From Globicephala melas (Eukaryota > Chordata > Mammalia > Artiodactyla > Delphinidae): 64,000 bases of DNA. This document shows, one piece after another, positions 24,420 to 36,125 of the stretch; position 1 is the first letter of the stretch, and every line of letters starts with the position of its first letter. Where the stretch lies: NCBI RefSeq assembly GCF_963455315.2, contig NC_083315.2, forward strand, positions 144,682,505 through 144,746,504. Direction: 5' to 3'. Below the pieces are notes generated by a model. It searched no databases and had not been told where the DNA came from. It worked only from the letters and a program-made list of their open reading frames with translations. The position numbers were made by a program, and so were the translations under genes.

Positions 24420-24771
24420 GGGACGTCCCTGGTGGTGCAGTGGTTAAGAATCTGCCTGCCAATGCAGGGGATGCAGGTTCAAGCCCTGGTCCAGGTAGAT
24501 CCCACATGCCATGGAGCAACTAAGCCTGTGTACCACAACTACTGAGCCTGCGCTCTAGAGCCTGCAAGCCACAACTACTGAGCCCGCACGCCACAACTAC
24601 TGAAGCCCGTGTGCCTAAAGCCTGTGTTCTGCAACAAGAGAAGCCACTGCAATGAGAAGCCCACACACTGCAATGAAGAGTAGCCCCCGCTCACCGCAAC
24701 TAGAGAAAGCCCATGCGCAGCAGCGAAGACCCAACGCAGCCAAAAATAAATAAACAAATTTATTTTTAAAA
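24420..24771 (+). mobile_element. CHR-1-type SINE, long form
   Basis: Full-length copy with head GGACGTCCCTGGTGGTGCAG and several ACAACTACTGA units in the body. A 16-base duplication, AAGTATATGCACTGGA and AAGTATATGCATTGGA, lies at 24404-24419 and 24772-24787 with one difference. Confidence 0.95.
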
Positions 24772-24787
24772 AAGTATATGCATTGGA

Positions 24788-26694
24788 GAATGCTATAGAA
24801 ATGAGGGCCACATCAGTGCTATTAACTCACTCTGCTTCACAAGACACTGTGGTCATGAAAAGAGATTCTAGTAATTTAAGAAAAAAAGTTTATAAATTTA
24901 GGGAATCAGAGCTGGAAAGGGCCTTGAGATACATAAATTAGAGCCTGCCAGACTTATTTGAAACATTTTTAAGGAAGAAGTTTTAATAGCATTTTACCAA
25001 GTGAAAACTTAAAGAGCTATATGTTACCAGAAGAAATTTAACACTGAATGAACATAACACATTTTCTTTTATTTCTTTTCTGGCAAGAGAGTGATGGAGA
25101 AGTTTAAGGGGACAAGAAAGGAGATATCTCAAAAACAAAACTAAACTGAACCAAAAAACAAAAACAAAACCTGTAAACAACCAAAAGAGGAAAAAAAAAG
25201 GAATTAAAAGTAATTTACAATTATAATAGTGTCTATAGGTTTTATAGAGAATAAATTACTCCTGCTATTAGTGTTAGCATGTTTGACCATTTGACATAAT
25301 TGAATTCACAACTCTGGTTTTTTCAACATGCTGTTGTATTAACCATAAATCCAAGAAGTCATCTTTTCTCTGAAACTCTGATATTAATTTTGGTTCTGAA
25401 GACTCTTTAATATATTCTTTATATCATTATACAGATATAATGAAATATGTGGTGTAAATCTTTATAACTGGCAAAGCGCTATACAAATTAAAGAGATTAC
25501 TACTATAATGTTTTTTAAAAAAGAAAGCAGATATCCCATGGGAAAAGGAGGCCCTGGACCACAGTGCAAAGGAAGCTGCCAACCTGGCCTAATCATAAAA
25601 ACATTCTGCACCACCACTAGCCACAGTGAGTCCTGTGTCCCCCAAAGCAGTCTTCTCACCAGAGGGAAGAACGCTCTAGTACTGCTGGTATGTGTGGAAA
25701 CAAAGCTTAGGCAAAAGACTTTAATCCTCTTATGTTTGGAAGGGAAGTAAAGAGAGAAGTGACTTAGAAAACGGTCCCTAGAACTCTAAACATCAAGGAG
25801 AAGCCTGGTACTCCTGCAGTCCCCAAGTAATAATCCCTGCAAAGCAATGTTCTTATAATGTCCTAAACACAGGCCACAGTCATTCACATACAGGGCATAA
25901 ATGATGGGGCTGTTAGAGCCCAGGCATTTCCTTTACAGGGTGTCCTAGCTGCCACAGGCATGTGGTGTTATCTAAACACTGATCTCAAAAACAATGAAAG
26001 CCTTTCAATTCAAGATCAGCATGGAGTGTGCAAATAAACCAGTATCTGTGGGACTGAAGAGGAGTTGGGGGTGGGAACAAGACTCAACAAAAAGAAACTT
26101 GGTCAGCCACAGCGGCAGGGGATTGCATCAGCTCAGGCATCCCTGACAGGAAAGCTGGGGCCTCTGGCAACACCCTTTCCATTTGTTAACAGGAACTTCC
26201 TCTGCAGATTCTAGTCAGGCCTGCAGGAGTCTGCCCAAGACAGGCATCTGGGCCCATCCCATTCCCACCCAAGCTCCTATGTCTGCAATCTGGCCACTCT
26301 ACAGAGGTCTGTTTGTGGGCTCCACAAGAGTCACTAACTTTTCTCTTAGTTTCTGGGCAGGGAACTCCTATCTCTCACACAGGGAGGGTAGGTACATAGG
26401 AATCTTGCTCCTAGAGTGTTTAGGGGTGCAGCTACCAAAAACCTGTAGCAGCAGCTACTAAAACTGAATACTTCATGTTTGGGTGCAAAAATCCTTTCAG
26501 AGGGATAGACTGACACCTGAAATTCAGAAAGTGAGCTACATTAACTGTAATTCCTCAGCAGGGGTTCTGCAGTTGGCTCCTCCTGTTGAGAATGGTCTTG
26601 TTCATCAGGAAGAAAAGGCTTAGGAGCAGTTCCCCCTCACAGTCAAGATATAAAGATAATGTCAAAGATCCTGTTGTTTATGATTCCATGGGTA
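24788..26694. other. Intron sequence without a recognised element
   Basis: About 1.9 kb of AT-rich intron. No paired splice sites or known repeats could be supported by eye. Confidence 0.4.
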
Positions 26695-27005
26695 AGATGC
26701 ATGATAAATCATCTGGGACTTTTAAAAAATGCAGATTGGGACTTCCCCAGCGGTCCAGTCGTTAAGACTCCGCACTTCCACGGCAGGGGGCATGGTTCAA
26801 TCCCTGGTCGGGGAAGCCAAGACCCCACAAGCCACATGGGCAAAAAAAAACAAAAAAAACAAAAAAACAAGGCAGATTCTCAGGATCCATCCCCAGATAT
26901 TCTAATTCAGTCTGAGAAGTGGGCCCAGGAATCTGAATTTAACAAGCAACCTTAATTAATTATGATGCAAGTGACTTTCAAACCACACTTTGAAAAATAT
27001 GGTTC
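26695..27005 (+). mobile_element. MER5A-like hAT element split by a SINE
   Basis: Left part AATCATCTGGGACTTTTAAA then AATGCAGATT. The right part, after the SINE, is CAGATTCTCAGGATCCATCC, CAGGAATCTGAATTTAACAAGC and CCACACTTTGAAAAA. These are the order and motifs of MER5A. Confidence 0.7.
26738..26871 (+). mobile_element. Short CHR-1-type SINE inside MER5A
   Basis: GGGACTTCCCCAGCGGTCCA head, TTCAATCCCTGGTCGGGGAA box-B-like segment and a CAAAAAAAA tail. Short duplication GCAGATT at 26731-26737 and 26872-26878. Confidence 0.9.
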
Positions 27006-27412
27006 CATTTTGGAATTTGGGGCGGCAGGTGTAGAGGGGAAAATAAGGTGGAGAGAAAGCAGATTACTAGAGGCTCAGCGAAAAGCCAACCACACAATAT
27101 GGCACTTTTTACAGCCCCATGTCTAACAGCAGAAAGGACTCTAACTCCTTTTAAGATCAGAGTTCCACTCTACCAACAATGCCTGAAATGTTTTTTTTCC
27201 TGCCCTCAACACATTCCCTGAAGGAGAAATTTCTTACTTCTTCTTGGAGGACTGATGGTACCTGTACATAAGAATGCCTCAATCTTGACAGCGGAGGTGC
27301 CACCATCTCCACTCCTCCAGAGAAATGGTCACCATTACACACACCCAAATGAGATGAGCAGTATCTTGAAAGGACTAGCAACAAGTTAAAATGAGTTCAA
27401 ATCAAAATATCC

Positions 27413-27681
27413 CTAGTGGGAAGCAGCTGCATAGCACAGGGAGATCAGCTCGGTGCTTTGTGACCACCTAGAGGAGTGGGATAGGGAGGGTGGAAGGGAG
27501 ACGCAAGAGGGAGGGGATATGGGGATATATGTATACATATAGCTGATTCACTTTGTTATACAGCAGAAACTAACAACATTGTAAAGCAATTATACTCCAA
27601 TAAAGATGTTAAAAAAATTAAAAAATAAATAAGATAAAAGCAAGTAAAATAAAATGATTGTTAATAGATTTAAAAAAACCC
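27413..27681 (+). mobile_element. 5'-truncated cetartiodactyl L1, 3' end only
   Basis: L1 3' UTR landmarks: AGCTGCATAGCACAGGGAGA, TTTGTGACCACCTAGAGGAG, TTGTAAAGCAATTATACTCC and AATAAAGATGTTAAAAAAAT. Flanked by CAAAATATCC at 27403-27412 and 27682-27691. Confidence 0.9.
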
Positions 27682-27691
27682 CAAAATATCC

Positions 27692-28503
27692 TTATAAGAA
27701 AAATACAAGCAATCAATCTATTCCCAGCCTATCTTCAACCAAGAATTTGTCATAAAATGCAACAAGAATGGGGTAGGAGGTGATCCAAGGGTCAGCATGC
27801 AAATGACGCAGGACAAAAAGCAAGAGAACCTCAGAACATCAGGAAAATATTCCTCACTAGTGTGTTCCCCTGGGTTTTTGCTTTTTGGCCCCTCAAAAAT
27901 ATTCAATTGGACTTCTTTACTGCTTTGGTGGGATAAAAAGAAAAATTTTAAAAGTCTTTGGCCAAGGCTAAAGTCTTGGAACAGAAGAGGAACAAGCCAA
28001 GGCTGTTTCCAGAAAAAGTGACTAGGAGTATCAAGTCCTGCACAAGATAGAGCACTGGTAAGCGTTCCAAGATCTGGCTTCCTGAACCTAGATTTCCATA
28101 AATCCATGATTAAGTAATTCGTCGACAGTGCCAACAAGATTTTCCAAAGCCCACTGGCATGAATTTCTTCAGAGTTTCTATGTGAAAGTTTCCTAACACC
28201 TGTGAAACACTTGGAGTCAAGGCACTGCTACTCCAAATCACAGGCATCAGAGCTGGTATCAGACAACCAGAGAGGCAAATTCAATGTCCCACGGGTAGGG
28301 GAAAATCTCTCCCCTCCAGTTTCTGCTTTAGGACAGGATGACCTATAAGGAATACAGGAGCATTTTGTACTTCCTATAACACAACCCAGAGAACATGACA
28401 AACCCTAGAAGATACTAGAATTAAGTAAAAAGTGAAAAAGTTCAAAAAGTCACAGCCCACATCAGTTCCGTTCAAGTGTGTTCAAGATCTTGGTGATCAC
28501 TTA
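27692..28503. other. Intron sequence without a recognised element
   Basis: Ordinary intron sequence with no repeat I can name. Confidence 0.4.
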
Positions 28504-29160
28504 ATCTTTTTCTTTCCTTTTCTTTTTAATTGAAATATAGTTGATTTACAACATTGTGTAAGTTTCTAGTGTACAGCAAAGTGATTCAGTTTTTTATATA
28601 TATATATATTTTTCATATTCTTTTCCATTATGGTTTATGACAGGATATTGAATATAGTCCCCTGTGCTATACAGTAGGACCTTGTTGTTTATCTATTTTA
28701 TACATAGTAGTTTGTATCTGCTAATCCCAAACTCCTAATTTATCACTCCTCCACCCCCTTTCTCCTTTGGTAACCGTAAGTTTGTTTTCCATGTCTGTAA
28801 GTGTGTTTCTGTTTTGTAAATAAGTTCATTTGTATCATATTTTAGATTCCACATATAAGTGATATCATATGGTTATGTTTTTCTCTTTCTGACTTACTTT
28901 GCTTGGTATGACAATCTCTAGGTCCATCCATGTTGCTGCAAATGGCATTATTTCATTCTTTCTTATGGCTATGTAGTATTTCATTGCATATATATACCAC
29001 ATCTTCCTTTGTTTTCAAATGGTTGTGCTGTGCGTGCACTCGTGGGATTTTATTTCCCCGACCAGGGATTGAACCCGTGGCCACGTTAGTCAAAGCGTCG
29101 AGTCCTAACCGTGGGACCACCGGGTAAGTCCCTACCACATTTTCCTTAACCATTTCTTTT
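28504..29160 (-). mobile_element. L1 3' end, minus strand, split by a SINE
   Basis: Minus-strand L1 3' UTR and end of ORF2. On the plus strand, TTTTTAATTGAAATATAGTTG, a TA-rich run, TAGGTCCATCCATGTTGCTG and TATATACCACATCTTCC are seen. It is a 5'-truncated copy. Confidence 0.85.
29010..29132 (-). mobile_element. Short CHR-1-type SINE inside L1
   Basis: On the plus strand it reads GGTTGTGCTGTGCGTGCACT...GGGATTGAACCC...GGGACCACCGGGTAAGTCCC. The 15-base duplication is TACCACATCTTCCTT/TACCACATTTTCCTT (28995-29009 and 29133-29147). Confidence 0.9.
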
Positions 29161-30619
29161 ATGTGAGTTGGAAGGAGAAGAACCTGGGCTTTCTCTTTTG
29201 TTTTTTCTAATACAGTCCTCAGTTCCAAGATTGAGACTTCTCTAGAAGAAACCAGAACTATTGGACAATAAGCCTGAGAAAGACACACTGTCATCTGCGA
29301 CTAAACAAACTTATTTTCTTCAGAACATGATCCACTGCCAAGCCTCTCTGGGTTGAAATATAGATACAGGTTCAGTGTCCACGGTAAAATTTCCTTCCCT
29401 TTTTGAACATCCAGAAATTTAAGTCTGAATGAGGTCAGCAGAAGTGCTAGACTAAATTTCTGATAAAAAGATCTTCAGGTAATCAAATGGCATATCTAGT
29501 CCCTCCATGAAGCAAACATGGATGGTAGGTATTGCAGTGCCTCTAATCATCACCTTCCAGAACAGGGACATACCCAGAGTTGAAGTGACATACAGTCCAC
29601 GTTTTTGCCTTTGGCTCAGAGGATCCCAAAAGCCACATAAAACCAACCAAGATCTCAACCTCATGCAAGATCTCAAAATGAATTAAGAAGCAGTGCCATA
29701 ACAGTTTTGTTCTTGGACACTCATGACATTTCTACGGAATTAGGGACTCAGCATTTAGTCATCTCAGTTCATCAGATGACCTGCTTATTCAAAACCCCCC
29801 TTTACTCTGAGCTGTGGAAAAACAGAGAGGGGTTTTGTAAGCAGCCATTTAATCTTTATCTTAAGCTATTCTTGGCCCTACCGTCTGACAGATGTTACAT
29901 AGCATCAGCCCTGACCTCACAGTGTAGAAAACTGGAGAGGAAGAGTTTAATGAATAGTGGTTGGCAGGAGGAAGAAAAAAGCCAGGGGAAGGGGGAAACT
30001 GAGATGGCAGTTGCTACAGCAACAGTAACAGTGCAGAAGGAGTGGGTGGGAATACAGGCAGATAAACAGGCAGACCCTGATGGCAGGAGGAGAAACTGGG
30101 TGTGTGTGCTGACTGTCAGGATACAAGGCCACAAAGCTAGAGGAATGTTAAAGGGGAAACAGGCAAAGTCTAGAAAAAATCCTAAGCAGAAGAGGGTCTG
30201 AAAACAAAAATTACAATTTGGTATCTTCTACAAGAACACTTATGCAAACAGTTGAAAACAAGAGAAGAGAGGAATGCAAAGGAAAGGGGAGAGAAGGCCA
30301 AAGTGCTGACCGATGAGACACGATTATAGGAAGATGGCTTATTTCATACAGGAGCCACTTACTGAGAATGTGTCCAAAAACCAAAGTCACCTCTAGTTGG
30401 CAATAATATAAATGTCTTAGGATAACGGCTTTCAAACTTGTTTATAGTAAACCTTTGTAGTAAGTACATCTTATACTGCATTCCAGTACACTCACATTTA
30501 TTTAGCATAAATTCATTAAACAACTTACTGTCTGCTGTGTGCAATGCACTGATTTTCTATTTTCCATTTTCTATCTAATAAATACTTGTGACCATCTAAA
30601 TTAATTTCATGGCCCAATG
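29161..30619. other. Intron sequence; one long chance-like open frame
   Basis: Contains an open frame of 164 codons on the plus strand (29707-30201) that resembles no protein I recognise. Its lysine/glutamine-rich, low-complexity end suggests chance. No repeat was identified. Confidence 0.4.
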
Positions 30620-31455
30620 GATTACTGAAAGAGCTTCCTATCTTATCTCCTTGCTTCCACTCTTGGCCCATGCTTCATTTCATCCTGAACAAGACAGCCA
30701 GAGGCATGCTGATCCATGAGTCAAGATCACATCATTCCTTTGCTGAAAATCTGCCAGTGGCTTCCCAGTTCAACCAGATTAAAACCCAAATTCTTTTTTT
30801 TCTTTTTAAGGTTTTAAATTTTATTTATTTACTTACTCATTTAACTTTCTGGCCGCGCCACATAGCATGTGGCATCTTAGTTCCCTGACCAGGGATGGAA
30901 CCCACGCCCCCTGCATTGGAAGCACAGAGTCTTAACCACTGACCACCAGGAAGTCCCCCAAACCCAAATTCTTTATAATGCCAACAATGCCCTAGACAGC
31001 CCCTCAATCCCTATGTCTCTGGCTCTGCCCCCTAGCACTCATCTTACCTTACTCTGCTTCAACCACACGATGCCTCCTTCCTGCTCCTAGAATACGTCAG
31101 ACATGTTTCTGCGTTAGGGCTTTTGCACTTGCAAATCCTGAGGGAACGTTCCTCCCCAGATATGAGCATGGTTCGTTCACTTAACTCTTTATTCAAATAT
31201 CCTTCTCAATTAGGCTTTCCTGATATACCCTATGCAAAAATGCAACTTCCCCAATGCTCGCTCTCTCCCTTGCCTGCTTAGTTTTCTCTACTACATGAAT
31301 CACCATCTTACATACCATATATTTTTACGTACTTATTTTTGTTTCTTATTTGTCCTTTTCCACTAGACTATTAACTTTTATATCTTTTCCTGTGCATCCC
31401 AAGTGCTTACACAGTGCCAGACACATAATAGGCATTCAATAAGTAGATGCTGCAT
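30620..31455 (+). mobile_element. L2 LINE 3' part, interrupted by a SINE
   Basis: The plus strand ends in the classic L2 3' sequence: GTGCTTACACAGTGCCAGACACATAATAGGCATTCAATAAGT (given as landmarks GTGCCAGACACATAATAGGC and ATTCAATAAG). Upstream are CCTTCTCAATTAGGCTTTCC and TAGGGCTTTTGCACTTGC. Confidence 0.75.
30796..30958 (-). mobile_element. CHR-1-type SINE inside L2
   Basis: Minus strand, T-rich tail at the low end and head at 30958. Perfect duplication AAACCCAAATTCTT at 30782-30795 and 30960-30973. Shorter than the long form. Confidence 0.92.
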
Positions 31456-32884
31456 GATCTAATGGATCATGAGTAGCAGTCTGAAAAACCTGACTTAGAA
31501 CATTAAACAAAACAGGCTCCACAAAGGTTCACCTGGCTCCTGACATTTGTCTGCCCACAAAGTCTAATCTTGAGAGGCAAGCAGAAGAGCAACATAACAA
31601 TCAGAGAAATAGCAGGAGGCTTGAAGATCATCGGAGTCAAAGTTTTCTTTCACAGGCAAAGGACTGTGGCCTAGAAAGTAAAATGATTTGCCAATGACCA
31701 CTTAGGTCTTTTCCTCCTCACTGACACCACCACACGTCCTTCAAATGAGTTAAATTTATCTACCTGCTAATAAGCAGCCAGCAAGAAGGAAGACTTTAAC
31801 AGGTAAACAGGTATCATAATTTTATCTTGTATTTTAAAGCAAGTTTCTGATATTTGTAAAATGAAAGTTCAAAAGGAAAATTAATAGTTAAACTTTAGGA
31901 AGTCAATTACAAGCTAAAAAAAGAAAATTTATGTATCAGGTTTCAGAAGGTAGACAGTGAACTCTATAGGATTTGAATACATGCCTTATCCAATTATGTC
32001 TAAGGATAGATAGTGATAAACATTTGGATTGATGGATGTACTGAGACCAACAAGAAGATATGTTAATTAGACTATAGCATTTAGGTAATTTTTTTTATAC
32101 CTTTCATTTTATTTTCCAAGTTTTCCTACAATGAACATGAACTTCTGTAATCAGAAGAAAATACATCATTCTAAAATGTCATCTCAAACATACTCCCTCT
32201 TTAATTAAGGGACCACAGAAGATAGCTTTGAGAAGAGTATGACAGTGGGGAATTTAAAGAGCTTCTTAATTGAAACTTCAAATAATATGCTGCCCCACAG
32301 GATTCTGGTGTAGATGCAAATCTGAAATTAAATCATTGTTTTAAATTCATATAATGATAGTTAAACAAAAATTTTCAAAGGACTCTGAAAATTTCAGTGT
32401 CCCTCACCATCCTTCTCAATGAAGGCAAATAATATTCCTCCTTTGAAAGGTTTTTAAGTACTAAACAGGCCTCCCTTGGTTAGCACTGGACATAGTACCA
32501 GGTTAGATCTGAAACTACACCTAGTTTGATTTCATTCCGCAGATCCACCATTCCACTTCCCAAGCACCCATAAATAAATGGCAAAGTTGTATTACTGGAA
32601 TAAAAAACTGATTCAAAACACAAAGTTTTTAATGTAGAATTCAGAAACATTAGCAATGTTCTTGGAAAGTCTTCTATACGTGGGCAAATTCATGGATAAA
32701 TGAAGCCAAGATTATTAAAGAGTGTATGAAGACATCCTCATCTAAAACACGTGACTCACACCAGATAAAATACAAGGGGTCAAACCTAAGGTCACAAAAT
32801 AAAAACTTCAAACTATGAAGAATTCACTGAAGGAATCAAATCACGATAGATACCCTTGAAGAAGCCACAAGTGCTTCATTAAAT
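31456..32884. other. Intron sequence without a recognised element
   Basis: AT-rich. A weak MIR-like piece may exist near 31640-31710 but is too diverged to claim. Confidence 0.4.
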
Positions 32885-32895
32885 TTAATTTCCAA

Positions 32896-33727
32896 ATATT
32901 ACTCAGCCATAAAATGGAACGAAATTGAGTTACTTGCAGTGAGGTGGATGGACCTAGAGTCTGTCATACAGAGTGAAGTCAGAAACGGAAAAACAAATAC
33001 CGTATGCTAAATGCATATATACGGAATCTAGAAAAACGGTACTGATGAACCTATTGGTAGGGCAGGAATAAAGATGCAGACGTTGAGAATAGACTTGAGG
33101 GGGATGGGGAGGCTTGGACGTAGTGAGAAAGTAGCATGGACATATATACACTATCAAATGTAAAACAGATAGCTAGCGGGAAGCTGCTGCATAGCACAGG
33201 GAGATCAGCCCAGTGCTTTGTGACCACCTAGAGGGGTGAGATAGGGAGGGTGGGAGGGAGACGCAAGAGGGAGGGGATATGGGGATATATGTATACATTT
33301 AGCTGATTCACTTTGTTATACAGCAGGAACGAACACAACATTGTAAAGCAATTATACCTTAATAAAGATGTATAGGGACTTCCCTGGTGGCACAGTGGAT
33401 AAGAATCTGCCTGCCAATGCAGGGGACACGGGTTCGAGCCCTGGTCCGGGAAAGATCCCACATGCCACAGAGCAACTAAGCCTGTGTGCCACAACTATTG
33501 AGCCTGCACTCTAGAGCCCACAAGCCACAAGTACTGAAGCCCCCATGCCTGCAGCCTGTGCTCCACAACAAGAGAAGTCACCGCAATGAGAAGCCCGCAC
33601 ACCAAAACGAAGAGTAGCCCATGCTCGCCGCAACTAGAGAAAGCCCGTGCGCAGCAACGAAGACCCAATGCAGCCAAAAATAAATAAATTAATAAATAAA
33701 ATTTTAAAAATAAAGATGCATAAAAAA
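32896..33727 (+). mobile_element. 5'-truncated L1 3' end carrying a SINE in its tail
   Basis: L1 3' part from ATATTACTCAGCCATAAAAT through AGGTGGATGGACCTAGAGTC, CTGCATAGCACAGGGAGATC and AATAAAGATG. The outer duplication TTAATTTCCAA is at 32885-32895 and 33728-33738. The SINE sits inside these limits, so it came second. Confidence 0.93.
33375..33708 (+). mobile_element. CHR-1-type SINE, long form, in an L1 tail
   Basis: Full-length copy flanked by AATAAAGATGTATA and AATAAAGATGCATA (33361-33374 and 33709-33722), a 14-base duplication of the L1 3' terminus with one change. Confidence 0.95.
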
Positions 33728-33754
33728 TTAATTTCCAAGATGTTTGTAAATTGT

Positions 33755-33905
33755 ATCATCTAATCCTTGCATTAATCCTGTAAGGTGGACAGTGAAGGTA
33801 ACATTATTCTCATCTCAAATTGGAGGAGACCTAGGTCCTGAATGCTTATGTGACTTGGCTTTAACCATACAACAAATAAGCAGCAGAAATAGGGCCAACA
33901 AGTTG
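33755..33905 (-). mobile_element. MIR
   Basis: CATCTAATCCTTGCATTAATCC, TGTAAGGTGGACAGTGAAGG, ATTATTCTCATCTCAAATTGG and the later AATAAGCAGCAGAAATAGGG, the reverse of the MIR core. Confidence 0.6.
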
Positions 33906-34069
33906 TTTTCTGCTTCTTGGTTCAACAAGATTTCACAGAATACGCTCTGGAGATGGATTATTCCACCCAGCAAAAAAAAATAGCATCATATAACAATGCA
34001 TCAGGGCCAGAAGGATTCATCTAAGTAATTCACTTCATACCCTTCCCTGTAGTTCAGTAACTCATATAT

Positions 34070-34370
34070 TCAGGCATGCCTTTACTGAATAAACATTTAT
34101 TGAATACCTGCTAACTATTCTAGACAATATGCTAGGCACATGAATTTAAAGATGAAATAAGATGAAAGGACACTTTCAAGAACTAATCAGGGACAAGAAA
34201 ACCAACAGTTTCCTTCTATAACATGAATAGTGTTCTAATAAGGGGAATATGTGCTGTGAGAGACACAGGAAGAATATCTACCCTCCACTGGGTACACAGG
34301 AGGGGGAGCAGTCACAAAAGACTTCCTAGAAGAAAAACCTAAGCTGACTCTTAACAGAGAGTCAGAGAGT
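34070..34370 (-). mobile_element. L2-like LINE fragment
   Basis: TTATTGAATACCTGCTAACT then ATATGCTAGGCACATGAA, and farther on AAAAGACTTCCTAGAAGAAA with ACCTAAGCTGACTCTTAA, as in reversed L2. Confidence 0.55.
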
Positions 34371-34464
34371 TGACTCAAGTTCTTAACTGGCAAAAGAAAC
34401 GAGATAAATCTGGATATGTTAATATAGATAAATCCCCAACATACACTGATGGGTGAAATAGTCA

Positions 34465-34735
34465 AGTTGTAGAATAACTGCAGAGTGGTACATCATTTGT
34501 GTGAAAAGCATACATGCATATAGAAACAAAAATCATATATTTTCTATGGGTACATGTATAAGCATATAAAAGCAAAGAAAAAGTTCTGGAAGCATATACT
34601 ACAAACTCCTAACACTCATTACCCCCAGAGGAGGGGGCAGGGGACCAGGACTGGAAGAGGTAGTCAGAAGGAACTTTAGCCTTACTGACAGTTTTAAAAG
34701 GAGAATGTTATTATGTGTTACTTGCATTTAACTTT
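34465..34735 (+). mobile_element. Old L1M 3'-end fragment
   Basis: AGAGTGGTACATCATTTGTG, GAAAAAGTTCTGGAAGCATA and AGAGGAGGGGGCAGGGGACC resemble the 3' end of old mammalian L1 elements. The subfamily is not determined. Confidence 0.5.
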
Positions 34736-34789
34736 TTATTTTGAAATAATTATAGATTCAGAGGAATTTGCAAATAAATTTCCTTGTAA

Positions 34790-35165
34790 AAAGAATTTGC
34801 AAAGAATAAAAATCATATGATCATCTCAACAGAGATGCAGAAAAAGCTTTTGACAAAATTCAACATCCATTTATGATAAAAACTCTCCAGAAAGTGGGCA
34901 AAGAGGGAACATATCTCAACACAAAAATACGATAAAGCCCCAGCTAACATCATACTCAACAGTGAAAAGCTGAAAGTGTTTCCTCTAAGATCAGGGACAA
35001 GACAAGGATGCCCACTCTTGCCATTTTATTCAACATAGTTTTGAAGTCCTAGCCACAGCAATCAGAGAAGAAAAAGAAATAAAAGGAACCCAAATTGGAA
35101 AGGAAAAAGTAAAACAGTCACTGTTTGCTGATGACGTGATACTATACATAGAAAATCAACAAGGT
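34790..35165 (+). mobile_element. Internal L1 ORF2 (reverse transcriptase) fragment without 3' end
   Basis: The plus strand carries ORF2 reverse-transcriptase sequence: ATCATCTCAACAGAGATGCA, AGGGACAAGACAAGGATGCC and CTGTTTGCTGATGACGTGAT (the FADD/YADD-type motif appears as FADDVI with frame breaks before it). It ends abruptly at GAAAATCAACAAGG with no L1 3' UTR or A-tail. A GAATTTGCAAA pair near 34760-34795 may be part of its boundary. Confidence 0.75.
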
Positions 35166-35294
35166 TCTTTGAACCCTTTACCCAGACTCTCCCAGTGTTA
35201 CCACCTTGCATAACTACAGTATGATGTCAAAACAAGGAAATTTACATTGGTACAATCTATAGAGCTTACTCAGATTTTGTCAGTTATACATACA

Positions 35295-35297
<3 letters not shown>

Positions 35298-35326
<29 letters not shown>
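35298..35326. repeat. GT microsatellite, about 14 units
   Basis: Pure TG dinucleotide run, likely grown from the GT stretch that old L1 3' ends already have at this point. Confidence 0.95.
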
Positions 35327-35329
<3 letters not shown>

Positions 35330-35621
35330 CTCTGTGCAATTCTATCACTTGTATAACTTCATGTAACCACAATACTTATCTGTACCATCACCACAAGACT
35401 TCCTTGTGCCACCCTTTTATAGTCACATCCACCCCCTCTACCTCTAACCCTAACACCTGGCAATGACTAATTTGTTCTCCATCTCTATAATTATATTCTC
35501 CCATGAATGTTATATAAATGGAATCATGCAGTATGTATCCTTTTGAGATTGGCTTTTTCATGTAGCATAATTCACTTAAGGTTTATCCAAATCGTTTTAT
35601 GTATCAATAGTTCACTGTTTT

Positions 35622-35791
35622 GTTTTTTTTTTTTTTTTTTTTTTTTTAACATCTTTATTGGGGTATAATTGCTTTACAATGGTGTGTTAGTTTCTGCTTT
35701 ATAACAAAGTGAATCAGTCATACATAAACCTATGTTCCCATATGTCTTCCCTGTTGCGTCTCCCTCCCTCCCACCCTCCCCATCCCACCCC
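35622..35791 (-). mobile_element. 5'-truncated L1 3' end, minus strand
   Basis: Long T-run (A-tail) then AACATCTTTATTGGGGTATA, ATTGCTTTACAATGGTGTGT, GTTGCGTCTCCCTCCCTCCC. Perfect 13-base duplication AGTTCACTGTTTT at 35609-35621 and 35792-35804. Confidence 0.93.
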
Positions 35792-35987
35792 AGTTCACTG
35801 TTTTTTATTGCTGAGTAGTATTCTATGGTATAAATGTACTACAGTTTTTTTTGTTTTTAAACTATTCTCCCATTGAAAAACATATGGGTAGTTTCCAGCT
35901 TTTGGCTATTATGAATAAAGCAGCTATGAACGTTCATGTTCAAGTTTCTGTATGAAAGTAAGTTTTCCTCTCTCTTGGATAAATGCC

Positions 35988-36125
35988 CGGATGCGCAGGC
36001 TCAGCGGCCACGGCTCACGGGCCCAGCCGCTCTGCGGCATGTGGGATCCTCCCAGACCAGGGCACGAACCCATGTCCCCTGCATCGGCAGGTGGACTCTC
36101 AACCACTGCACCACCAGGGAAGCCC
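35988..36125 (-). mobile_element. CHR-2-type SINE lacking its 3' end
   Basis: Minus-strand copy with an intact head (CTTCCCTGGTGGTGCAGTGG at the high end). It stops within the body at GATGCGCAGGCTCAGCGGCC, with about 75 bases and the tail missing. No flanking duplication pair was found. Confidence 0.9.

Larger units (their letters stand above)
34736..35990 (-). mobile_element. Old L1M element, minus strand, host of several later insertions
   Basis: Pieces that follow one another as in a single old L1 3' part: TTGAAATAATTATAGATTCA (34741), then after a foreign block CCCTTTACCCAGACTCTCCC (35173), TTGGTACAATCTATAGAGCT, a GT run, TGACTAATTTGTTCTCCATC, a second foreign block, then TTTTTATTGCTGAGTAGTAT (35802) and CAGCTTTTGGCTATTATGAA up to GGATAAATGCCC (35980-35990). 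Confidence 0.75.

Noticed and set aside
27718..28137. 139-codon open frame on the minus strand
   Set aside because: No resemblance to a known protein and not joined in phase to DCAF5 exons.
29707..30201. 164-codon open frame on the plus strand
   Set aside because: No recognisable domain, low-complexity Lys/Gln/Gly-rich end, no splice or promoter context, and antisense to DCAF5. Length is within what chance gives over 64 kb.
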